Shown in pieces: positions 1 to 11,082 of a DNA stretch of 64,000 bases. This DNA is from Ixodes scapularis. Its lineage: Eukaryota; Arthropoda; Arachnida; Ixodida; Ixodidae. Under the pieces are notes generated by a model. It saw nothing but the letters and a program-made list of their open reading frames with translations. It ran no database searches and had not been told where the DNA came from. The stretch covers positions 72,848,252 through 72,912,251 of the forward strand of contig NW_024609857.1 of NCBI RefSeq assembly GCF_016920785.2, read 5' to 3'. Both the position numbers and the translations under genes were made by a program. Position 1 is the stretch's first letter, and every line of letters starts with the position of its first letter.

Positions 1-2463
1 TCTGAGTGTCGCTAAACCTCGGAATGTGCCCGGTTCACTCAAAGAGCCTCTGAGCTGTCAATAGGATCAGATAAGGATTTCTCCGGAACCTTGAACAAAG
101 GCTCGGCTTCATCAATCACGGGCAATTTTTTTTGTCTTTTTAGTGCTTAAAGAGTTGATACTGTTTCACCTGATGGCGTGTTATATATACGTCACACTGT
201 TTGCGCCCGAATAGCGCCAATCATTCGCCCCAAGCCGCCGGGGTGAAGCATGTAGCGAATTCCACTCACCTGGATGACTGGCGACCCGCAGCCGTAAATC
301 ACCCGGAAGGGTGGGCAGTCCAAAGACCAGTCTGCACCCCGCATACAGATGGCCCGGAGCAGCGTCTCCCGCGGCAGCGGTGCACTTGTTTCAACCCTTC
401 GCGCCCTTGCTGGTTAAATCTGGTCTGCCTGGTCATTACGCCGCACAGCACACGCGCGCTTCTTTTGATTCCCGCCTGATTGGGGGCGGTTGTTCGAGGC
501 GTCGGCGTGTGCCGCATTGGCTGCTGGCTGCATCGATGACCGCAAAGGCCTCGTATATAACAAGGAGCTGCACCGCCTCTCTTGGCGCGAGCCGCCTGCA
601 GGGGCAACCGTCTGTCACCTTAAACGTAACAGCCCGTTCAGTGCGTATAGTGAGCGTTTAGTACAAAGAGGACTGGCGCTAGGTATCAAGAATCTATAAG
701 TACCCTTTGAGCGGACGACATATGTAAGTACCATTTACCGTGCTCGTAACGTGGTATTTCAGGTTCTTGCAAATCCTGCCATGCTCAGTGGTTACCTGCA
801 TCTCCAAAGTAAAGCAGCGCGATGGCTCTATTCGCGGCCCACAGACTAATCGATCCTACATAGTTTTCCACAACTTGTACGTATTATGGATCGTCAGAAA
901 CCCTCGATTGGTACCGTCCAACAATATGACATGTCACTGGTTGGCTGGATCGTACAAATCTGGAGCGTCCATTTTCACTCGAGGCACTTGGGTGAGCAAA
1001 TCGCTGCAAACTGGGGGGGGGGGGGGGGGGGGGGGGGGGAGCTCGGCGGTGAAGAGGCTGGAAATATGTTTATACCTAAAAAAAAAAATAGTCTGCGTTT
1101 CGGCACTGAGCACACTGAAACATCATGCTCAGAAGCACAGCACTGTTTGTTTTTCCGGCTCTAAACAATTGCTTCCAGCCTCGTAATGTGCAGAGCTCCC
1201 AAGTTCTTTGTTGGAAAGTAGAAATTCCTGATGGTCTTAGACTTAGAGTGCACTAAAAAAGATCCAATGGATTTCGCTGAGGTTTAACACATTAAAAAAT
1301 GAGCCTTACAATTATTAACTGGTTTTCACAGAAATGCCCACGCAGTCCAGGAATGCTAACCGACCGAAACTCCGAGGACATTGTAAAATTGCGTTTGAGA
1401 GAGTGTTTTATGGTCGCCTCAGTCTCAAGTGGCAAGAAGACGTCCACCTCTTCCGCAATCGAGACTGCATGCCGGCCATGGGAGCACGATGCCGATCGCC
1501 CTTCCCATCGGTTGAACTGATTAAAGTCCTACACAGTGAGGCAAGTGCCTCACCGTGAAGGACACAGCCAGAAAATTTTAGAATGTAGCGAAGCACGATA
1601 CTAGAACAATTCATCCTTGCTCGGGTAGCACAATTCTTTGGACCAAAATTTGTTTTTTTGTCTGGAAATGTAAGGTCATGAAAAGCCCCAAGAAGCCATG
1701 GCAAGACCAAACTTGACATACTTTGGTCTGAGCCTGGATATCTTGGCCCTAAAAGCGCCAAACATGCGCCAAAGTTAGGTTTCACTTCTGGCTGTTCTGA
1801 ATTCATGTGTCAAATTTGGGCCAAAATTGCCCAACAAGTGCCCCGAATTAGGCTTCCCAACTGGTAATTCTATGTATACATGGCATGTATGACTAAGTCT
1901 GACCATGCATGATCAAGCTAAGTGTGGCGAACCAGAGAAGGGTGAAGAAAAGCCAAAGAAAAGTAATTTGTTACTAATTACGCTTTGGAGCAAAACCGCG
2001 TTTTAGGCCGAAGTTAGACTCGAGGACTGCCATTCGCGTTTAAAAAAGCGGACCAGTGCAGAAAGATGAAATATGGTCTTCCTTTAAAGCAGGCCAATTA
2101 AAGATAGCAAAGAATATACTTTTGTTTATTAAAACAAAAAGTTTACGGGAAAGGAGAAAAAAACAAAAACACATGTGTCATTGTCACACCAGAACTTTGA
2201 AAGGCCGTTGCTGTGGCCGTGCTGACTTTTGGAAACGCTGTCATTTGGGTTCCCAGCGAGATACGCACGTACCTCGAGCGGCGCTAAAGGGAGAGCGGAC
2301 GTCAAGAACTGGGGATGCCATGAACAAGCAGCCCGTGAGCTGGTCGAAGGTGACGTCGGCTGGTCAATTCCCTTGAAGCGCGGGAAGCTAAACGTAAGCT
2401 TGAATATTACACGCGTCTTCAGTATACATGGACGGAGACCGCTATAGGCCACCTTTTTATGTA
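1..2463. other. unassigned sequence with no supported gene
   Basis: Short overlapping reading frames occur on both strands, but none shows a recognisable domain, conserved motif or consistent codon pattern. The only distinct structure is the long G run at 1013-1039, listed separately. The stretch 1560-1860 has a few repeated words but no clear repeat boundaries. I see nothing else. Confidence 0.5.
1013..1039 (+). repeat. 27-base G homopolymer
   Basis: There are 27 consecutive G residues between ctgcaaact and agctcggcgg. It is one of six long G/C homopolymers in this window. The length in the assembly may be inaccurate because such runs are hard to sequence. Confidence 0.9.
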
Positions 2464-3112
2464 CAGGGTGTCACAAAAGAAAATTTACGCGGTCTTTTTC
2501 ACCGCAAAAATAAACTAGGCATCGCCGAAAGCTCATTCTCCGCCCAAAGGTAGAGCTAGAGGTCACAACCATGTGCTAAAGTTTCAGCCCAGTCCGATAA
2601 TTTAATCGAAAGTTATAAGTGATTTTCTGAAAATTTCAATGGAAAAATGGAGCCCATTTTTGCCCGTGTAGGGTGCAACGCACCCACAGATCCATCCTTC
2701 TCATGAAAATAAAAGAGATGGCTCGAGGCGCAGCACGCGCACGCGCCTCGGAGAGCGCGTGCGAGAGAATGCTCTGAAGCCGCCATCACAGGCAGACACG
2801 TCGTTCGCTTGTCTCGTTCTATGTCCTCACTTTAAATAACGTGGCAGGGCCTCGCGGCCCCCCACACCCGTTTTCGGTTTCTGGTGCCATAGAGCCCCAT
2901 GTGTTTGAAAACTCCGTCGGCCGCCATTTTCCCATTAAAAGTTTCAGAAAATCACTTATAACTTTCGATTAAGTTATCGGATCGGGCTGAAACTTTGGCA
3001 TATGGTTGTGACCTCTATAGCTCTACTTTTGGGCGGAGAATGAGCGTTCGGCGACGCCTAGTTTATTTTTGCGGTGAAAAAGACCGTGTAAATTTTCTCT
3101 TGGGACACCCTG
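2464..3112. mobile_element. foldback MITE, TA-flanked (mariner-like ends)
   Basis: The ends are CAGGGTGTC and GACACCCTG, flanked by TA on both sides (2462-2463 and 3113-3114). Inverted arms of about 200 bp pair 2464-2660 with 2925-3112; they share words such as GCGGTGAAAAAGACC and TCACTTATAACTTTCGATTA. The internal ~260 bp is GC-rich and noncoding. TA duplication with long inverted repeats fits a non-autonomous Tc1/mariner-type MITE, an assignment made by end structure only. A diverged relative of one arm lies at 13140-13330. Confidence 0.8.
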
Positions 3113-3121
3113 TATATTCAC

Positions 3122-3718
3122 TAGGGCTGGGCGTCGATTAAAAGTTTTAACCCGATTAATCGGCACGCCTTAATCGATTAATTAATCGATTAATCGGTCT
3201 CCTTCATTTTCATGCATAATATTTTTAAAAAGTCAAAAATTAATATTTGTTTTCTGTTTTTGCCTTTTCTGAAAATGAAGTAAAAGGCCCAATACACAAG
3301 TTTTATTATGAATCAATCTTGATGTGTTGTTAAGAACGGTTCGAAGGCACTGACACATTATTACTTCAGCTGCATGAGGTAAAAGGTTCAGTGATATTAT
3401 CCGGCAAGAGCGACCTCCTTTGATTGTTCACACTATAGTCTCTCTCTGCTGCGCTAAACGGACACTCATACGCTATTGAAGTGGCCGGGAGACGTGTAAC
3501 CTTCTGCACCTTGTCAGGAGTTAGTAATATTTCCCCTACAGTTTACTTTAGGCTAAATTCTGGCCTAAAGTTTGCCCTTCATAGAGGTGTTCTCGTCCAC
3601 GTCTGCGTGGTGAAAGCGTTTACTTTTTACTTTATTTTGGTTCGTTAAAATATTACCGATTAACCGTTAAAAAATTATCGATTAATTGGTAGGTTAGTCG
3701 ATCAAATGCCCAGCCCTA
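3122..3718. mobile_element. non-autonomous hAT-type element with 8-bp target duplication
   Basis: Terminal inverted repeats TAGGGCTGGGC and GCCCAGCCCTA bound a 597-bp AT-rich element. The exact 8-bp direct repeat ATATTCAC flanks it (3114-3121 and 3719-3726). Subterminal regions are full of ATCGATTAAT-type words in both orientations. An 8-bp duplication with TAGGGNTGGGC ends is typical of hAT transposons. No transposase is encoded. The left duplication begins with the last base of the TA flanking the previous MITE, so this element inserted immediately beside it, afterwards. Confidence 0.88.
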
Positions 3719-3726
3719 ATATTCAC

Positions 3727-4638
3727 CTCAATAATATCGACTCGACGTGGAGGAAGCGAGTCACTCGTCTTGGGACAAAGTTTGAGATCTTCTGCTTGGC
3801 CACTGAACTCCAAACTGAAAAGGAATCGACGAATATAAAGCGGGAGCAAGCGAAGGGGGTTCAGAGAAACCGTTGAATGAGTGGCACGTGGGAAACGCGC
3901 CTCTGAAGACTGAGATCGCCCCGGCGACCTTCTGCGGGAACACGCTGGGCAGTCGACTGCTTATTGAAGCCCGTGGTGGTGCCTTGCGTATACCCGACTA
4001 TACCGACGCAGGTACGACTGCAGCGTGGATGAAACGGTGCGCAGTGCGTGTGGAGCCGACGAAGAGACTATTGAACACTTGCATCTGAAAGTGCAGGGCG
4101 CTACTCCCAACGCCTATCTTGGGCTCCCGCATCGAGCAGGCACTTTTGGTTTCACCAACGAACACAACCATGTTTTTCCTACTTCTTCCTCCTTAGTTTT
4201 AATGCTCAACTCAAATGCGTATTGTGAAATCACGTCGTCGTGACATTCTTCGGCACCGGTGCGATGACTCCTAGCTTCCACCGTGCTTTTTATGCACACC
4301 ATAGAACTTGTCATTCCCCAGTGACAATAAGTTCCGTCAGGGCACTCATTGGCCACGAACGCGAATCCAAATATTCGTCGACGGATTGATTGTTGACGAG
4401 CGCATACGTCCGAGTGACGCAGTTCTCGTGTCCAATGCGTGAGCTGGGCTCGGCTGACGTCAGGTTGGCACCGCTCGGACGCGCTTTGGGAACCGCGGAT
4501 GTATCATAGTGAAAAGGCGGAGAGCTTTAGAAGGAAAGAAGGTACAAAATAGTCCGCTATATTTTTAAATGCTGGCTTTTGACTTTCTATGCTTTTTCCT
4601 TTGGCCAACTAAACGATATGCGATTAGTAAAGTCCCAA
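3727..4638. other. unassigned, contains one short dispersed-repeat copy
   Basis: No credible coding region. About 4255-4340 resembles 63320-63385 (shared words cttccacc, gtgctattta-like, accatcgaacttgt-like), so this is a diverged copy of a dispersed repeat whose ends I cannot place. Confidence 0.4.
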
Positions 4639-4852
4639 TAGACCGATCTCACCAGCCAGTTTGATTACGCCACCGCTACCGCAATGCATCAAGGGGACTT
4701 TAGTTTTTCTGTACGTGTAACAACCTCGCTGGAGCTTTGCTCTTGTGGAGCACGAGAGGGCACGAGCCGTTTGGGGCACTACCACCTGCCCTTAATAAAC
4801 TAAAGTTATGGCGGATTCACGCATGCGCCGAACCCTTGTTGAGATAGTTCTA
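4639..4852. mobile_element. MITE of the GACCGATCTCACCA family, copy 1
   Basis: About 214 bp with inverted ends TAGACCGATCTCACCAG and TTGAGATAGTTCTA. The internal sequence, with words such as GACAACCTCGCTGGAGCT and AACTAAAGTTATGGC, is shared with 48083-48285. TA at both ends suggests a TA target duplication. No coding capacity. Confidence 0.75.
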
Positions 4853-4904
4853 TTTAAAATTATTCATACCAGCCCAAAATTTGTTTCATGGCCCCTTTAA
4901 AGCG

Positions 4905-5115
4905 TAGGCTCGAGGCACGGTGGCAGAGTCGCCTGTAAAAGGGCCAGCAGCCGCTGCCATTCCGTTGACCAGAGGTTCAAACAGTTACCTGATGCCTACG
5001 GTGTCACCTGAACCATATTTTCTTTGACTGCGAGGAAGTGACGGATGGTGGACAAATGTCACATATGCTAACCATCTTTCTTTCCTTTTCTTTCTTTCGT
5101 TTTCTTTTTATTTCC
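4905..5115 (+). mobile_element. tRNA-derived SINE-like unit
   Basis: A box A-like word tggcagagtcgc at 4921-4932 is followed about 52 bp later by a box B-like word aggttcaaac at 4973-4982, which is a plausible spacing for an internal RNA polymerase III promoter. A pyrimidine-rich tail (ctttctttcc repeats) follows at about 5078-5115. Ticks carry tRNA-derived SINEs such as Ruka, but I cannot confirm family membership. A chance match is possible because box A deviates from consensus at its last positions. Confidence 0.4.
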
Positions 5116-5139
5116 TAATTATTTATTGGCGTGTCTTAA

Positions 5140-5306
5140 GCCAGGGTCACACTGCTTGCATACATCATACAAAAGACAGCACGCAAACATCTGTCACCGC
5201 AGTATCCGTGGTTCGAATGCCGCGTGCCAAGTTTCTCCTTGAACTCTTCGTGGTGATTTACGTTCGAATCTATTAGCAGACTGTCTTTCGTATGATGTAT
5301 AGACCC
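5140..5306. mobile_element. foldback MITE with TTAA at the 5' end, 3' end truncated
   Basis: It begins GCCAGGGTCACACTGC directly after TTAA (5136-5139). Inner inverted repeats are catacaaaagacag (about 5166) and ctgtctttcgtatg (about 5282). Relatives lie at 36427-36612, 39424-39632 and, more distantly, 21541-21760. The outer 3' terminal repeat is missing and replaced by unrelated sequence. TTAA suggests a piggyBac-like origin, which is inference only. Confidence 0.65.
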
Positions 5307-6909
5307 TTTCTTTGTAAACGTCACCAGGCGGTGCTCCAGCCTTTGACGTCCCAGCGATCTTCCGGCTCAAAAAAAAAAAAAAAAAAGAATGAACAAAACC
5401 CATTTTAACATTGCTGCTTGAAACTTTGATGAAACATTACACCATTATATTTCCGGGCGAACGTCAAAGGAACCAAGAAGCGCGATATCTGTTAAAAAGT
5501 TTTCTAATATTCTTGTAAACCAACTTTCCTCCTCCCAGACGTTAAATCGCAGAGACGAAGGCCTTCGATAAATCTCCAACTTCGTTGTCTTTCTAGCGCT
5601 GGTGACATACGCAAGCTCGAGAGGCTTACGAACACGGAGCGACCGCGAGCCGCTTAGGACGCAAGCGGCGGTTCATGTTTGTAAACAGTTGACTTTTCGA
5701 GCCTCTCGATACAAAGAGATTGCACCTCAAATATACATACATGGATGGATGGCTAACGTGAATATTTCCACGATAGTGAAAGCAATAACAGAGCTTTCTT
5801 AAGCACGTACACACATTATTTTTTAAAAGATACGCTTAAAAGTTCCCGTACCTCTGCCGGCGTCATTGCGCCCGCATCTAATATCCAAATAAATCGTTTA
5901 ATGTAGACCTGAATTCATTATTTAATGTATGGTTAAAAATGCAGTTTGTGTGCAATAGTGAAACGACCTTTTTTTTTTTTTTTTTGCCGAAGTTCATATC
6001 AACTGGTGGACGAGCTAAGATTACTTATAGATAAACTAATTTTGAGTTAATGACTTCTCTTACGTGATTAAAGTCTTCGACGGTTTAAGAAACCTCGGGT
6101 ATGTCTTATCGTGTTAACTCGTTTTGTAATTGGCTCGCCAAAATATTTTGACAGAAATGACGCACAAGGAGTGCAAATCTGTCGCTGACTTTGGAAGTAT
6201 GTACTCATACATATTTTGACGAGGCCTTATTTTTAATTATGTGAACTAGTGTTTAGTATGGTGATATATGAGCATATCCTGTCACATGCCATTCCCATTC
6301 ACGAACTCGGTGTTCATTCGTGCATTCATTGGTTATCAGCGACCCTCGAACATGCTGACACCTTCGGTTGTTGGTCAAACGCGTTTGCCCACAGTGACTA
6401 TATGAGGCATTGCGTTCACGTACCTGGAGGAAGCTGTTTTTCTGCGCTCACACTGTCACGCTCCTAACACGTCGTACAAAAAGGCAGTCTGCAGAATCTG
6501 TCTGAGGCCTTCCTTGTATGGCAGTCACATTGGTCTTACACAAACTGTCTGCAGACATGCTCGAAGCATGGACGAAGCTAACGTGCTCCGACCATGCTTG
6601 TGGCATGTCCTCGGATAATTTTGCCATCGTGTGTGTAGCGAACACCGTGTACCTTGTGTGGTGCACGAGCAGTGTGTCTGCGGCTTAAAGGCGAAAGGTG
6701 CGCGCATGCTCCGTTTGAAGAGCAGCGCCATCGCTTTGGCGAATGACGTCACAAACATGAGTCGACGAAGAAGTATCTGTCGCAAGTAGCCACGCATTGT
6801 CTCTTTGTCCAAAACGCTCCATTCGTCCAGAGGCTGGTGTGTATACGGCGCTTCTGTTTTCGCTACTGGGACGTGTGCTTGGAAAGCGTCACTCACTATT
6901 ACTTATGAG
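5307..6909. other. unassigned AT-rich sequence
   Basis: No supported gene. An A run occurs at 5370-5387 and a T run near 5971-5985. About 6490-6660 has words (acaaactgtctgcagacatgctc) reminiscent of the foldback family at 21541-21760 and is probably a decayed copy. Boundaries are not visible. Confidence 0.4.
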
Positions 6910-7364
6910 CAGTGTTGGGAAATACTCTAAGAACATCGTACTTAAAGTACTACTTCAAGTAGGTTTAGAAAACATCTACTTTACTTGAAGTATATTCTCT
7001 GAGTATGTACTTGTACTTTACATCGAGTATATTTTCTGGTACTTTCCGAAGAAAGTACAACGCCAGGCTTCATAATACATTTCCGAAATTTGGTCTCGTT
7101 AAATTTGTTTCGCAAAATGGCGTTTTGTCAACTCTAGAGAAATACTGGGAGGAATATTCTAGTCCACCTGAAAGATGAGCAGACGACGCATCGCTTCGTT
7201 TGTACTGGGGCGGCTTTCCCACAGCACTTCAAACTCTCGCTACTTCTCGCTGGGTCAGCGCAGGTGAGGGAGTTAAAAGTATTAGGAGAGGATACTTCTC
7301 TATGAGAGCATTGCTTACGGAAACTACGGGGCTGACGTCATGCTCTCTCCTAGTCCGTTTAGGC

Positions 7365-8162
7365 TAGTGTTGTGCGAATATTCGAATTCTCGATGAGAGT
7401 TTCGAATAATACGCTATTCGATATAATCGCTTTGATGTGAACTGCGATATTCGAATTTTTCGAAGTGTTGATCGCGGCAGGTATGCCAGGTTGAGCGCGC
7501 TTCTTGCCGAGCCCCGGTGCACTGCGGAGAAGAAACACCCGTAGAGCTCGCTTCCGCGGGCTTCTCCGCAGTGCACGGGTTGTCGGTTAGAAGCACACTC
7601 AACGGGGTTAACCGGCCGCGGTCGACCACACTCTTAAGTACAAATATTGTAGCCGCGTGCTTAGGAGGAAATTGAAAGCGGGATGCTGCACGCGCGCGAA
7701 GCGGAAACTTCGTGATATTTACGTTGCAGTAAAACGTTAAAAACGAAGCTATTATGCATATGCTAGTCAGAAATGCCCCGACAACCTGCGTTTAGTAACT
7801 GATGAAAAAATACCTTGCACATAGCAAGATTATTTATAAATCTCCTCGATTAGGTGTAGGTCGGCATCTTTGACGGTTTCATTGAATCTCAAATGCGTCG
7901 TTTACTTATCATCTCAATGAAGGCTCTGCACTTTTTGAGACCAGAGTCGATAAATATAGCTGGATTAAAATTAGGTTAGAAATTGACAAGTGGAAACTTG
8001 GGAACAACCTTCACGACTTCAGCTGTGTTTTCGTTTAACATGATGTAGTAGCGAAATGCTTAGAGAAATTATTCGGTATTAAAGTCGAAAATAGTCGTCC
8101 AAAAACCACTATTCGCTTCGAACTCACTTGGAATGTCGAAATCCACTACTCGCACATGCCTA
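7365..8162. mobile_element. hAT-like element with TTCGAA-rich ends, nested
   Basis: Imperfect inverted ends TAGTGTTGTGCGAATATTCG and CTACTCGCACATGCCTA, with subterminal repeats of cgaatattcgaa type. No 8-bp duplication is recognisable beside these ends. It lies inside 6910-8600. A weakly similar pair of words occurs around 12003-12130 (gcgaatcgaatag and ctattcgattagaaccactgttcgcac, described in part here). Confidence 0.5.
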
Positions 8163-8172
8163 GGTTGCCCCA

Positions 8173-8410
8173 AGGGTAATCGGGGGTGCATCAGTTATCT
8201 TAGAAAATGGCGGCGAATATTGGATAAAGTCAACTGTTCGCAGAGTAGTTATAACCAGAAATGGCGCCAAATTCAAAAGTCTCTCCGTCCTCTGAATTTG
8301 ATGCCGCTTGCAGTGGCTTGCGGCCAAGGGGTCTAAACTGTGGCCAGTTGACTTTATGTAATATTCGCCGCCGTTTCCTAAGATAAACAGATGCACCCCC
8401 GCTTATCCCT
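8173..8410. mobile_element. foldback MITE, ~65-bp inverted arms
   Basis: The left arm starts GGGTAATCGGGGGTGCATC and the right arm ends GATGCACCCCCGCTTATCCC. The arms also share TTAGAAAATGGCGGCGAATA-like sequence and extend to GTCAACTG/CAGTTGAC. The ~105-bp centre is noncoding. It adjoins the previous element, so order of insertion is unclear. Confidence 0.75.
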
Positions 8411-8610
8411 AAAGCAATGCATACGAGTTAAAAACATTCCATAATGGAATGAAAGGGCATCATGAAAGATTGTGTTAAAAATGAAGTACATTGTATTTGT
8501 AGTACTTTACTTCAAGTAGATTGCGTCTGGTGTACTTACTATTTTACTTTAAGTACATAACCACTCATCTACTTTGTACGTTACTTCAAGTGCTTTTTAG
8601 ATAAACTGCA

Positions 8611-9882
8611 TATCAAACTACCTTATAATGTTAACGTCTGTAGTAACGATATGAGGTATGCATGGACGACATATACGTCGACTCAATGCCAACAGTAAAA
8701 TAATTGTTACTGGGTAAACTAATTTCGACAAACTTAGATAAATGGGTTCCGAAGCGGAATGCTCGAGCTTTCACTTCGGGTACCTGCTCTACTTTAAAGG
8801 AGGCTTGTAATCTAATCAGGTTCAACTTGGTGTCTATATATTTATATTTTTCCGTTTCATACCTACATTGGCGAGCATGCATTACTGTCGGAGAATGTAA
8901 GATATCACACGATAATACAATATAGCTCATAACAACATCAAATAACCAAATACGAAAAGATAAACTGCCGCACTGTTGCGTGATGCACGTTAAACGCCCT
9001 ATACTCGTATTCACCTCAAAAACCGTAGTAAAAAAAAAAAGTCCGGCTTCTCGCGGAACGTTACTAATTTTTCCCTTCATGCGTTGAATTGAGTTATAGT
9101 ATATGTAGTAGGTGCATAATAGATTAGCTTTACGCAATTGTATCAAGACGCACACGTTTCAAACGCCAGAACCATCGTTTCTTCCTTCGGCAATCAAATC
9201 TTCTAAGAACTACTTCACGCAGAAAAGAAGTAATGCACAAAATTTCTTTTTTTTTCTTTCTTGATGTGACGAGTACCGGTTAGCAGACGACAGTGTACTG
9301 CACTGGCTAAATTGGTAATCTACAGCGTGGCAGCGTTTCTTCTTTCTTTCTTTTTTCCAACAACAAAGATCTTGAGAGAGAGAAAAAAAAGTAGTTTCAC
9401 TGCTAAAACACAAGACGTCGTCATTCGTGAGAGCTGCGACATGCCCGCTCCCTCTGACAGACACGGGCAATAAAATGACGCCTCTAACCGGCAGCGATTG
9501 TCTGCGAAAGACGGGTTCCAGACGCGAGGAGGCGGAGCCTTCGCGCGCGTTAACAGCTTCATCGTTTCTCTGTGAGAGGATAAAAGAGGCGTCAGGGCGT
9601 CGATATGTATTGCAGTAGGGTGAAGGGTCACTGGATGAACCCATCAGGCAGGTCGCCCCTCCGGCATTCCTGGAAGCCGGTGAGGAGAGCTACCGACGAC
9701 GCCTCTCGCGGGCAGCGTGATGGATGGACGTGCACGCGCTGGCCGACGACGGGCTCGGAACCGCGACCGCCGCTGCTCGGGGAAAGGTGCTGCCAAGGGT
9801 CGGACTCGACTAGTGGCCGGCGTTCACTGGCGGCCGTGACTGAGTCTGCTGTTGCTGAGTGAGCGCTGACAAAGAGCGGCCA
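8611..9882. other. unassigned; CpG-rich part with a TATA-like word
   Basis: 8611-9400 is AT-rich with no feature. 9420-9880 is GC-rich and contains GGATAAAAGAGGCGTCAGG at about 9577, which resembles a core promoter but is followed by no recognisable protein. It could be a promoter, an LTR fragment or chance. Confidence 0.3.
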
Positions 9883-10082
9883 CCTGGGGGGCTATGTTGC
9901 GCTTTTTGCACTCCCAGGAGACTAGGAAGAAGGAAGTGACGTCAACAATGCAGCAAATGCAGATTGGATGTTGATTTTTTTTTCTTCTGTCAACATCCAA
10001 TCTGCGTTTGCTCTAGTCGTTGACGTCACTTCCTTCTTCCAAGTCTTTTGGGAGTGCCAAAAGCGCAACATAGCACCCCAGG
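9883..10082. mobile_element. near-perfect 200-bp hairpin (foldback MITE)
   Basis: Arms of about 88 bp run from cctggggggctatgttgcgc inward and pair with the region ending gcgcaacatagcaccccagg. They include GGAAGTGACGTCAAC/GTTGACGTCACTTCC and CAGATTGGATGTTGA/TCAACATCCAATCTG. The loop is a short T-rich segment near 9972-9990. No coding capacity. Confidence 0.8.
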
Positions 10083-10106
10083 CTTACTCGACGAACATTC
10101 CACACC

Positions 10107-10767
10107 AGGGTCCCTAAACTCGTCAAACACAAAGTTGGAGCCGAAAGTTCGCGGAGCGCGCCGATTGGACGCCGGTGAAAAAAGCGCGAAGTCATCGTCG
10201 GGATAGGCCAATCTAGAGTCACTAAATAAAGCTACGCTTTCAGAGTACCGAAACTCCCAAACTACTCGTCTGAAGCGCGTCAGGAGCCGTCCTCTTGGGT
10301 CCACGCGCAGATGGAGGAGTGACTGTAGCTGAGCCAAGCCGAGCTGTAGCCGTCACCTTCGACAGCTGCTGTAGCCGCAGCTGTGGCAGCGAATCAAAGT
10401 CGTGTTGTTCGTATCTCGACATAAGAAGGAAAAAGTGCGTGCTGAGCGACGTACTTCAGCGTGCGCGCGCAGTAAACTGCAAAACAGCAGCAGTACAGTG
10501 TAAGCAGCAGGCAGCGGATCGCTGGACCCAAGATGGTGGCGTTGCAAAAACGCGATGATGATGATAGCGACTCACGTGACTGCCGCTGTCCAATGATGCT
10601 GCGGCGAACCAAAATATTATTGAATAGAGCGACTGTATTGTCGGCAAAGTGCCAAAGAAAAGGAATGCGATACTCTGGAAGCGTAGCTTATTTGGTGACT
10701 CTAGTCCAATCAATGCGCTCCGTGAACTTCGGCCCCAACTTTGTGTTTGACGAGTTTAGAGCCCCAG
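10107..10767. mobile_element. long-TIR element, presumed parent of the derivatives at 10778-11082
   Basis: The left end is ctaaactcgtcaaacacaaa and the right end tttgtgtttgacgagtttag, with flanking cctgggg/ccccagg words. The arms extend at least 150 bp: deeper inside, GAGTCACTAAATAAAGCTACG pairs with CGTAGCTTATTTGGTGACTC (19 of those bases shared). The interior (~340 bp) is GC-rich and noncoding. This is the longest member of a family present four or more times in the window. Confidence 0.75.
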
Positions 10768-10777
10768 GCCGCTTAAG

Positions 10778-11082
10778 CTAGTTAAACGCAAAGTTGGAGC
10801 CGAAAGTTCGCGGAGCGCGCCGAGTGGACGCCGGTGAAAAAAGCGCGAAGTCATCGTCGGGATAGTCCAATCAATACGCTCCGTGAACTTCGGCCCCAAC
10901 TTTGTGTTTGACGAGTTTAGAGCCCCAGGCCGTTTAAGCTAGTTAAACGCAAAGTTGGAGCCGAAAGTTCGCGGAGCGCGCCGATTGGACGCCGGTGAAA
11001 AAAGCGCGAAGTCATCGTCGGGATAGTCCAATCAATGCGCTCCGTGAACTTCGGGCCCCAATTTCGTGTTGGACCAGTTTAG
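10778..11082. repeat. two tandem internally deleted derivatives of the long-TIR element
   Basis: Units 10778-10920 and 10937-11082 each contain only the terminal arms of the element at 10107-10767, fused at gggatagtccaatcaat. They sit directly after the parent in the same orientation. The period is about 160 bp, and the linker agccccaggccg(c/t)ttaagcta is repeated. The last unit has decayed at its right end (ggaccagtttag). Confidence 0.8.

Larger units (their letters stand above)
6910..8600. mobile_element. hAT-like remnant with nested insertions
   Basis: It begins CAGTGTTGGGAAATACTC. The first ~150 bp and the last ~130 bp (8475-8600) are built of agtacttaaagtac/acttcaagtag words in opposing orientation, as in hAT-type MITEs with repetitive subterminal regions. 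The right terminus is eroded and I see no target duplication. Two other elements (7365-8162 and 8173-8410) sit inside. Confidence 0.5.

Noticed and set aside
7357..8170. 8-bp target duplication around the element at 7365-8162
   Set aside because: gtttaggc and ggttgccc do not match, so no duplication can be claimed.
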